A stretch of DNA of 28,683 nucleotides from Nemertoderma westbladi (lineage: Eukaryota > Xenacoelomorpha > Nemertodermatida > Nemertodermatidae): positions 1-28,683 of the forward strand of contig JAUCBJ010004041.1 of assembly GCA_032718475.1 (NCBI GenBank), written 5' to 3'. The notes below the pieces were generated by a model. That model saw only the letters and a list, made by a program, of their open reading frames with translations, did not search any database and was not told where the DNA came from. The translations under genes were made by a program, and so were the position numbers. This document shows, one piece after another, positions 8,122 through 20,100 of this stretch. Every line of letters begins with the position of its first letter. Position 1 is the first letter of the stretch.

Positions 8122-11100
8122 CTAAATAGAAGTTAAGCCATGTAAGATGTAAAACTAATAGAAATCATGAATACACCTATTGGCTATATTTTATAGCTGT
8201 CGGCGCTCATTAAATTATATTTAGAAAGCTTAACAATCTGGAATGATCATGTAGTTAGACAAACCTGTTCATCGAAGTTGGTGACTTCTTGAACAACCTC
8301 AATCCTGGAAATACTATCGGCACTGGCATTTCTTTCCAATCCTAATTTATACACATAAGCGTCATTCCCTTCCAATAAATCATAATTATGTTTCGAACCG
8401 GCGATATCAGGGGAAATCAACCCGGTCCCAACCTGAGATAGCGAGTTCGGAGTGTCACTACGGCATGCTTCGTACTCCGCGGCGTCGTTGATGCCTCCAA
8501 CAATGTGGTTATAAAGATGTCGAAGTTCCGGCTGAGACCCAAAAGAATCTACCCATGAGTTGGTAGCCACAGTGCCAATCTCAACAGCGTCAGTGCTGCA
8601 CATGGATGCGTCTATTTCCTCAATATCTTCTTCAATGCTCTCACCTTCGCGACTAAAATCATCGGCATGTAGAGTTCTGTTATTAAAGTCGCCTTCATCT
8701 TCAATGTCGCTGACATTATCGCAATCATTACTACTTTGCGAAGTGTCTTCCTGGTTGTATATCCTATTGTATTTTCCGGCAATGTCTTCACTGTGAATCG
8801 AGCTTGTGTTTGAGGACGATGCGTAAAACAACTCTCTGTACTGCGTTGAAAGCTGCACCACATCTTCATCTACCTCAATTGTGTCTGCACGAGGAGTTGA
8901 AGTTACACTGCTATAAGAATCATAACTTCCGTTGTTTTCCTCGATGACATTGTCTTCATCATCATCTGGATTGTCGACTAATGGAATCTCAAGAGGAACG
9001 CTGTCATCATAAAGCATCAATTTGTTGTTAATAACATAATTAAAGTTGTGCTCATCTTCCATTTCCGCTTCATTGTTTGTCGGAATTTCTATATTAGATG
9101 GTTCTGTTCGCTCGCACTCGTCACGACCTCCCGCGTTTTCAATTTCATTAATAATATTATTACAAGGTTCAACAGGACTTGACACTTCGACGGGAGCATT
9201 ATGCAACCTCTTATCGTGGCATTTCGTTGATAATGACCATCCCAAACCGGTAACAAACGCGGTCGTTGTTTCATCTTTTTTGGATACCAATGCCGCCGGG
9301 TCCTCCCCAGCAGCGCCGGCCTTCTTCCTATCTTGCTTTGAGACAATATCTGTGTTTTTCACAGCAGTTTTTGATTTTAACATTGTTGCTGGCGACTTAG
9401 GTACTGTAGTTTTTACGTTCACTTTTACGTTTGCATCTGTTTTAAGATGCTTCTGTGGCGATTTCTTCCGGGTTGTTTGAGACAATTTTCCTGAGGAGGT
9501 AACCTTTCTGATTTTCTCTGATGATCCGCGTATTAATTTATTTGGAGAACTTACGGCAACTTTTCCCGATGAAATCGGTTTACTTTTAACATGTTGGGAC
9601 ATTTTTTTATCGATGTTACTGAATGTAAAACCTACAGATTTGTTAGGACTAGCAGTTCTTGGTTTAGCACCGGATGTTTTAGTTGCGACGGGATGTTTGG
9701 CAGTAAATGGACCTTCGCTGCATTCTGCCGCATCAACTATCACCGGGGTGCGGTGTTCTGTGGCGGCAGGAGTGGAGTTGGACCCAATGAACCGATCCTT
9801 GGAGTACCTGGTGTAGGAGGGGCGACCAGTCTGTAGAGGTCCCTTCGGCTGGCGCGCTGCGCCACCTGTTTGTCGCCCAGCAACCCCAGAGGTACCACTC
9901 ACACTTGGAACCTTAGGGGTTGTCTTAGATCCCGTTGATCTAGCGGATGGCAGTTTATCTTCGTCACCAGCGAGTATCTTTCTTAATCTCACTGTCTTCT
10001 TACCTGGATCTGCGTTAACAACACCCCCTGTATTAGGAACAACCTTCAAATTATTATTTTTAGTTAAGGTTGTTGATGGGTTTGATTTCTTGACAGCTTT
10101 TTGTGACGATGGAGTTCTTACTGACGACACTTGGTTGATTTTTTGATCAAGAGGTCCTTCGCTAGGCTTCAGTTTGCACTTTTGTTCTTTCCCATCTTGC
10201 ATACTTTTAGCAGGGGATTCAGCCTCGCCAGTCACATGATCAGCCTCTTCGCCACGATTACTCAACTCCTGATGTTTAACGAGACCCGCCAACTCCCTCC
10301 GAGAACGCTCGCGCATCAGCACAGCTACGAATTCATCATCTAGTCGGTCGTATTTGGAAGAATATTCTCGTTTCGATGGGGTTTTGGTGGGGAAAGTTGA
10401 ATTTAAGAAAAGGATATCTTGCCCACTTTCTTTGGCAGGGTCTTGCGAAGGGCCAGAGTCCTCAATATTATCCGACTTATTATCCCCCTTAAACTCCTTG
10501 TAATACAATTCGTCGCATTGCTTATTATCAGTTTGTAAAGTTGTTTTTTTCGCATCATCTTTAATATTATAAGTGGTTTTCACAACCTTATCAGCAGAGT
10601 CGACCGCACTTTCTTGCTTCAATTTCTCTTTGAATATATCTAATGGAGTTCGTTTTGGCAGATTCGAAGGTGGCCTTCGATTAGGCATTGTTGATGATAC
10701 ACCAACCAATCGTGTTCTTTGATTTTTTACCAAATTCCGTTTAGCCTTTGCAATTACTGGTGGCTGTGATGAGTTATTATTACCAGACGATACAATAAGG
10801 TTATCCAGAGGAGGTAGCTTGATTTCCGTACGAACACCCATTGAAGTGGTAACATCTTGGTCAGTTAAACTAAAAAAAAAACAAATATAGAGTTGTTATA
10901 ATATTTTAAATATATAATATATAGGTTGCAAAGATAAGAATGTAATACTTTAAGAAATATTAAGGAGTTATTTTGAACAGTGCTAGATATTTATATTAGG
11001 TAATTTAGATAACTTTTATACACGTCTATCAAATATGTAGCTGGATTCAGTTCACCAACAATAAATTTTATCTAAGAATATATAACATAATACACAATAA

Positions 11101-14100
11101 TAAACATACACTTCCTTCACCAATATAACACACTAACCCTGACCTATTACTGAGGTTTTCACGCGAAGATAAGGATGATTTGCGATTTCGGTTGGGAGAA
11201 CAGACAGAACTAGGCAGTGGGCTGTCTGTCTGGCAGTCACTGAATGACCGTGTGCGGGTTAAACCCAGACCCATGACGTCACTTCTATGTCCATCACCAC
11301 GCCTCCTATCGACGGTATCAGGACTCGTAGCGACGGTTTCAGGACTCACGGTACATCGCTTTATAACATTATTTGCCGCCGAGTTTCGGACCTCATTGAA
11401 AGAAGCCGCTCTCGGTATATTAGACCGCTGATTGTCTAATATTTCCGCAGGATTGTTTGTTATAATTTCCGTGGCTGAACTACTTCTGTTGTGACCTAAA
11501 ACAATCATTGTAATTAGAATTACTGCTACGTCTTACAATCAATTAATCAAAAGTAGATGTACTGAAGATAAATTATCAATGAAGATGTATGCTTACCTTT
11601 TCTAGAAACAGGTCTAGCACCATCGGTAATAGCAACATTTGTCTCTCTTTCATCGACAGTAGTCATGCTTTGAACTTTATTATCACCTTTATCCTAATAA
11701 TACCAAATATTTTATATTTATTATTATATTGTATAATACTAAATACTATATTGATAAAAAGCAGCAGCTTGGTCTAGTGGTGACATTCCTGGGCTTCCGA
11801 TTAGGGAGCCCGGGTTCGATCCCTAGATGGGGCAGCACTGTTTGGGCACGGTGTTTTAAATGCTGCAGCCTAGCCCAACGCCGGCTTTCATCCTTCAGTG
11901 GTCGATAAATGGGAACCAAGGCAACTTGGGAAATAGATTGGCAGGGTTTACTATGGAAGATTACCTATGGTTTTGAACAGGCATTACTTGGCCTAACGAG
12001 CCTAAAAGATTCTCCCTTTCATATTGAAAAATGGAATTGTATCCTAGTGTGGTGGTTGATAACTGTCATTGTCTTATGAGTATATGTGATATGCCGGTAC
12101 TGGGAATACATTACTTTATGGGGAACAACAATATTATTTGTCTTATATCTATTTTGGAAGACGCACTCAACCTGAAAGTGATACATTATGTCTAGACCAA
12201 CGTTGATGACCTTCACACAAACAGCTGTTCTATTAACTCTACAGCCCTATTACACTTAATTTACTACATTAAATAAAAATTTTTATATATATTCGAATAA
12301 AACATTTTATATACTTAGGTAAAAAAATCTGATTACCTGAGTTTGACAATCTTCTACGTCGACACTCCTGACACTGAGTAATGACATAGATCGGGGGTCC
12401 TTCTCCTTGGTTACTAGAAGATACAAATTATATCGTCAGGTAATTCCTGACTCATAATAAATAACTTCATTTGGGATAATTTTATAAAACCAAGGAAGGA
12501 CTTCTAGAACATAGTATTAATTATAAAATATAAAAAATAATAGCAAAAAATAAATACTGCTCTAGAAAGTCCTTAGTGTAAAACAAACTAAATCCTATGA
12601 AAGTGATAACTAGGTGAAACATGGAGATTCCAACTAAAAACGTATCCAACGTTAATTAATGAAACACCTTCAGCCCCCTTAATTGTATTTATTTTGCACA
12701 CAGCGTTGTATTAACACGTTATGTTAACCAAAACAATAAACTAATCACAATAGAACAGGTTACAGTTTTATTTTTGAGAGTAATCAGCTGTTATTTGCGT
12801 CGAATTTCCCCTGGAAAGGGATGAATTTTATGGCGTCCAGTTCCTGAATCATCATGAAGCCTTTCACGACGGCTTTCTCCGTTTGCTAGTCCAGAAATTA
12901 TTGTCTCATGGATGTCATGGAATCATGGATGAATTTTTATGGCGTCCAGTCCCCCCCCCCCCCCCCATGTCTGGAAAAAATGGGATGCTTAACTATCTCT
13001 GCTTCACATTCTTGTTTCATTTAAAAAATTACTTAGGATTTACAGATGAATGAGGGGGGGGGGGGGGGGGGGGTGTCATTAAATTATATTATTGTAACTG
13101 TATTACTGGGCGTAAGGAAACACTTACTATATGTACATACATACACAATGTTCCATATATTTGAGCCACTCGCATTAGTTTAATGATTAAAGTTTAACAC
13201 AATTTGTGTCAAAGAAGATTTCGTTACAGATTCAATAAATATAGGGGGGCGAGCCACGAATCGTAACGAAGCCTTCCACGACGGCTTTCTCCGTTTGCTA
13301 GTCCAGAAATTATTGTCTAAAAGTGTAAAAGAATGCCTGAAAAAATAATATCTCAGCAACGGCTATGAAAATGTGTTGAAGATTATGGAATATTTTGAAG
13401 ATCGCGTTCAATGTTTCAGCGTTTTCAGTCCAGACAATGCCTATGTATTTGAACTAATACCTGCATGACAAGATTTACTCATTTCGGCTACGGAAATTAC
13501 CCATAACGGTTCTTTACAATTACTAACTTATCCGCGGAGTAACGGTTGAAACTTCCCGGTTCTGAAATAGAACTGGTAACGACGAGGTATTTTTATCACG
13601 AATTACCGTCGCAATAAACGCCGGAACAAGATTATTCGGATCTGGAGGTCGGTCGGAAGGTTGTTTAATATCTGGTAAATCAGAACACCTGCAATAAAAT
13701 CATTGAGTTACTAATAATACTAAATATTGGTTGTAGTTACAATTAAAAATACACAATGATTCTGTTAAGTTACTTACTTGGTAGTCAATTGGTCATCAAT
13801 ATTAGTAGTCCTCCGGTAACCGTGGTTACTTCCAGCTTGTAATGTTGTATCACTTTTGCCGAAGGAACGCGATCTAGTTAAACTTTGTCGAGTTTCTCCT
13901 GAAATATTAACTATTATTATAGAGTTTGATGACTGGGATGTATTTCTAATGATTCAGTGTTTAGCTGCATGACAGTATAAAGTAAACAGAAAACAAATAT
14001 AATTGGATGAGTTTTAAGGATAAAAAATAGTATCTTTATAGGAGTGTAATCGTTGCACCGACAACCGACAGATTGACAGACAACAACCACAGCCGACAAC

Positions 14101-17100
14101 CACAGACTACAACTACAAATATGATGACACAACAAGCTATGGTTAGAATAGCCTCCACTGTAACCTGTTCCTTTCCATCAATTGATAATTAACATTAAAT
14201 ATAGTTAATCAAGCCTGTGGTGGTCCGCGTTTACACCCTCTTTATAGAAGCTAAGCCAGTCACAAAGCAAGCAGTTAGTTTTTTACCGGTTAGAAACAAT
14301 GCAATGACAGTGTGTTAGGAATAGACTACCTGAGTTTTTAACTCCCGTCTTCATACGCTGAATGTTAATAACACCATCAAGTCCGGAGTAACGGAACTCA
14401 ATATCATCATCGTCAGTTATTGACGAACCAATTGCCGCTGTAAGAAATAAATATTTTCATGTAGACAAACTCAATGTGAGTTTTTGCCCTTGAATCTGTT
14501 GTCTCTACTAGTTGATCTACATGTTCACCTGTAACAGGCCTGTGTTATATGATATGGACGGTAACGGCCGCCGTATAAAGTTCTACATTACATAATCCTA
14601 ATCCCAAAAACTTAGATCATAAGTAAAAGGGAAAAGGACGTTACAAAATTGAGATATTTCCTAATGACAATAAAAACTGCGCCTTAATAAGTAGCCTAAG
14701 AATAACCAATAATAATAAATAAAACATGTAACATTTTTCGCGGCTTAAAAACAAATTTGGATTGAATCATTATTTATGTTTCATATTATTATTCATATAT
14801 ATGTGTATGTATGTACTGAAACTTTATACATTTAATTTGATACCTTGATATTTGATAATTACAAGGAACCTGCCTATTAATAGGCCAGGGTAGTTCTTGT
14901 CAAGAGTTGAGCCGTTTAAAAACACGATGTGGTTGTGTGTGTGTGTATATATATATATATATCTAATGATTGTGACCATAAGTCATTTTGAAAGATCAAA
15001 CAAAATATATATAACTTTTATGTAGAATTTAGCGATCTTATGGTTGCATATTATATAGTATTATGTATAATCATATTCTATATAACTCCAGCAATTTCTA
15101 CACTTTAGCCAAATCGGGAAATCCTTGGTAGGACTGGTCATATGGATGCACAACACATTTTGATGATATAAGAATATTTAATTAGTTATGTATATCTATA
15201 TAACTTTATATATGTATTTGGTTTGTTTATAGGACTGTTACTAAGATAAAACATTTCCATTTTTAATTAAACATCAAATTTCACGTTTTTGCCTAACGGA
15301 CCTACACCCTATCACAACATTTAATGAATTAAAATTGTTTTTACTAACTAGTAAACATCATTATGTGCAAATATCACGATTTATAGTTATGACCGCTGAT
15401 CATAGTACCAAACGAGAGAGAGCGAGCTTTGTTGAATAAGAAACGAAGTATGAAATTTTGATACATTACATTAAATTATCACAACTAAAAATGCTAAATA
15501 ATAAATTAATCACATTAATATTGTAACATTTATATCAATTTACGCTATTAATTGCAGACTACAACTACCACTAACTAGACCTAAAATTATAGCTGTTGTT
15601 ATAAAATAATGAATGCCCTCATGCTTTTAAAAATTTTTAATATTAATAAGCTAAATATTATCATCTGCAACTTGAGCTGTATTCTATTTCTCTATTTATT
15701 CCAGCATTGTTCCCTTGACCTTTGGCCTCTGAAAAAATATGCTTTTACAATCCCTCGAATATACGGATAAAAAGTTGGACAAAAAATAATTATTTATGTA
15801 AAAGAATAGTCATTTTTCAAAATTAACAAAATTCATATAAGTTTGAGATAAAATATGCAGCCATATTACAAATTTATAAATCAAATTCCTAAATTCCATA
15901 AAACTGTTTCTTTGATAAACATTTGTTATTTTATTTGCTATAATTATATTGCATTTTCGTTTCCTTTAAGTTTTAAATTCATGAAATAATTAATGATATT
16001 GTATTAATTATCCAAAATATAACTTAAAAAAAACATAATAATAGTTATAATAATATGACAGGCAACCATAAGACATATCAACTGATTATGGTGCATGATT
16101 TATTTAAACTATATTTCAGATTGAGTTGTGGTGTATTGGAAGGTTTGAGGTACTTGAAGTTTTAGCATTATTCTTTATAAACCTTTCCTACTAAATATAC
16201 CGAATAATGTTGAAATTTAATAGGCAGCCATATAACGAATCATTATAAAGAAAAATTTATACAATAATTACATTATCACATTAGATACAACAATTATTGT
16301 ATTTTTCTTTTTATTCATATTTTAAATTGATAAAATAATATTTCATAATGTTTTAATTAAAGAAATAAGGCTTTTAAAATACATATATAATATAATTTTA
16401 TTTATTTGTAATAATTGTATGGAATTAATTTCGCACAAACAAATCGCCAGAGCGACATATTTTCCAGCTTTATACCGCAGTGCGACATGTGCGCAGTGCA
16501 CATTAGTTATGAAATAAGACATGCAACCATAATACAGTCCTAGTGCTTAAGGCTGCATGTTTTATTTAAACTTTACTTTTGAAGCGAGTTTGTAGGTAAT
16601 GGTTGTTTGAACATTGAACTAAGTAGATATTTCTCGAATAATTCGAGAAAATTCAGATTTATTTTAATTTTAACATATTAATTCTGACTTTCTGACCGTT
16701 TGTCTGTTGATCTGTTTTACATAATATAGTATCTCTCAACCCATAGCAAAAACCTATGGCATGGAGTTTTCCTAGTCTGTGATTTCATTCCCGATTACGG
16801 TTTTCATGTTTGGTGGCATCTAGACAGTCTGTATGTCTGTCCGTTTGCCTGCCTATGTGTCTGTCAAAATATAATATTTCACCATACAAAGCTAAAATCT
16901 TGGGCATCTGTGTTTTATCGTTATCAGACTTCATTTTTAGTGGCATATAAACTGTTTTCGATCAGTCTTACATAATTAAATTTCGACCACAAGTTATTAT
17001 ATCCCAGAATACAGGAGTTTGCGCACCAAATATACTTTTTTTACCGCCCCAAATAGGTAAAATAGCCCCAAATTTCAGTTAGTCAGTCAGTCAGCAACGA

Positions 17101-20100
17101 TTCGGTTCCTAATAACGGATCTACTGATAGCTAAATTATAATTACTTAGTCAAGCTGATAAACCCAGAATTGCTAATTAAAGTTGTGTGGTTTAGCGGAT
17201 CACATTACTTATCAAATGTCAAGCAGATTATTGTATTGGAAACCGATTGCTTATTAGAGTTGTTTTCATCCAAACCCAGTAGCTAATACACGGATTACGT
17301 ATTACGCACGTGCTGTAGGAATGAATATAAGTCACTGCAAACAAGTATTGTACTTTCTGTTTTGGTCGGCCTCCACCATACGAGTTTCGTATTATGTTTT
17401 TTTTTGAGAAGCCGTTCTGTAGTGCAGATGATCGTTGGATCCACTAATATGACATGCAACCATAAGACAGCTCCATTGCTTATGGCTGCATGTTTTATTT
17501 AAACTTCATCTCATACATGAGTCTACATGCAATGGGTGGTATATCTAAATAGATTGAGGCACTTGAATTAAGGTTGAAATATGATATACAGCCGTATAAC
17601 AGTGTAGTTAGACTTAAAATAAACCTAATATTATTTAAAATAATGCACGCAACCGTATTGGAAGTTCTAGTGCTTATGGCTGCACGTTTTATTTAAACTG
17701 TATTCCAGAAAAGAGTTGTATTGTAGTGGGGGCTGGTTTATCTAAACAGATAATTCTCAGAAAAGTTCGAGTAATTCCGATTTTTTTAAAGTTTTCATTA
17801 CTTGATATTGGAATAATTAGGAATATTGATGTAATTCATATCCAATTTAATTTGTATCACTAATTAATTGCAGTTATTACAACAAAGTTACGGTAAACAA
17901 TTATAAAATTAGCATATAATAGTTGCTATGAAGCTATGCAGAAGAATACAGACGTGTTTAAGAGATTATTATTACTAAGTTAGTGATAGTTAGTTATAGA
18001 AGTATAAGTACGTTCGTCCTATAGGCCGCAACGCTGCAATACGGTACTTTACTGCGTTAAGAGTAAAACACCAGAACTCTGAAAAGTTCGCATAATATTG
18101 TTGCAAATGTACCAATTGTTGATATCACACGTCAACCTTTTAGAGTTTATTTAGGGCAGCAGTAGAGACAGCCTTCTTAGATGGGAGTCCATGCTGGTCT
18201 CTGACTGACTGCAGAGTATACAAAACCTCTGGATGGCACATTCACAATAATGCTTCGCCGGGGTCATTGTGTCAAGAAGAATGAACACATCTCCATAACC
18301 AGACTCTGAACAACATCGGAAGTGTTTTATTAGTCCCCGCAAGCTTTTGTTTGAACTGAGCTGCCACCGCCTTGTAGGACATTGCTTTCACCGTGTGGAC
18401 CAGCCTGTGCATAATCTTGTGCTTTGGCGGCCTCATGGAACGACTATGTATGGTGGTAAGCCCATGACTTTCTTGAGACGCATTTTAAAGAACACTGGAC
18501 TTGAAGATGCGGATGATCTAGCAAATGTCATGGGTGATAGGGAGTTGAGGTGGAGCAATTTTATCGACAAGCCGAACATCTTTCTTAATATATTTGATAT
18601 AATTAATGCAGCCGCAATGCAACATGCCGATAGTAGTAGTAGTAGTTATAGATGTTTGTTGATACCAATAGAAAGGTAGAAGAAATATAGGGTATAAAAG
18701 TTTCATCAATTATTATCTGCTTGTAGCAATTAATCTATATTATTGTGTACCGACATTTGCTGGGGCTCATATCCATATACAATATATTAGACCAGACAGC
18801 TAAAATTTTCCATATGTAGATTTTCATCACTGATGTCATTTCCCATATCAGTTTTCAAGTTTGGCGGCATTTGTACAGTTTGTATGTCTGTTCGTTTGTC
18901 GAAAAACAATATGACACCCTACAAAGCTAAAATCACGGTAATGACTGTTTTCTTCGACTCAGACTTCATTTACGGTATCAGTTTTGATGTTTGGCAGCAT
19001 TTGTAAAGTTTGTATGTCTGTCCGTTTATCAGTCGATCTGTCTGTCAAAATACAATATGACACCCTATAAAGCTTAAATCTTGGGAATGTCTGTTTTCTT
19101 AAATTCCGACTTCATGTACGGTATCAGTTTTCATGTTTGGCAGAATTTGTACAGTTTGTATACGTCTGTCCGTTTGTCAGTCGATCTGTCCGTCAAAATA
19201 CAATATGACACCCTATAAAGCTTAAATCTTGGGAATGTCTGTTTTCTTAAATTCCGACTTCATGTACGGTATCAGTTTTCAAGTTTGGCAGAATTTGTAC
19301 AGTTTGTATACGTCTGTCCGTTTGTCAGTCGATCTGTCCGTCAAAATACAATATGACACCCTACAAAGCTAAAATCCTGGGAATGTCTGTTTTCTTGCAC
19401 TCTGACTTCATTTACCGTATCAGTTTTCATGTTTGGCAGCAATTGAACAGTTTGTTTGTCTGTCCGTTTATCAGTCGATCTGTCTGTCAAAATACAATAT
19501 GACACCCTTCAAATTCTAAAATCCTGAGAATGTCTGTTTTCTTGGACTCTGACTTCATTTACCGTATCAGTTTTCATGTTTGGCAGCATTGTACAGTTTA
19601 TTATGACTGTCCGTTTGTCAGTCAATCTGTCTGTCAAAATACAATATGACACCATACAAAGCTAAAATCCCGGGAATGTCTGTTTTCTTGGACTCTGACT
19701 TCATTTAGTGTATCAGATGTCATGTTTGGCAGCAATTGAACAGTTTGTTTGTCTGTCCGTTTATCAGTCGATCTGTCTGTCAAAATACAATATGACACCC
19801 TTCAAATTCTAAAATCCTGAGAATGTCTGTTTTCTTGAACTCTGACTTCATTTACCGTATCAGTTTTCATGTTTGGCAGCATTGTACAGTTTATTATGAC
19901 TGTCCGTTTGTCAGTCAATCTGTCTGTCAAAATACAATATGACACCATACAAAGCTAAAATCCCGGGAATATCTGTTTTCTTGGACTCTGACTTCATTTA
20001 CTGTTTCAGTTGTCATGTTTGGCAGCAATTGAACAGTTTGTATGTCTGTCCGTTTGTCAGTCGATGTGTCTGTCAAAATACAATATGACACCCTTCAAAT

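Noticed and set aside
10841-10841. ATG at 10841 as the gene's start codon
   Set aside because: The frame is open up to a good acceptor at 10869, and phase matches the upstream exon chain, so the ATG is internal.
11760-11835. Functional tRNA-Gly gene
   Set aside because: The boxes are good but the anticodon and acceptor stems do not pair well, and a SINE body follows directly.
13319-13527. Short frame with FEDRVQCFSVFSPDN
   Set aside because: It lies inside an intron, is short, has no splice sites in a fitting phase and no recognised family.
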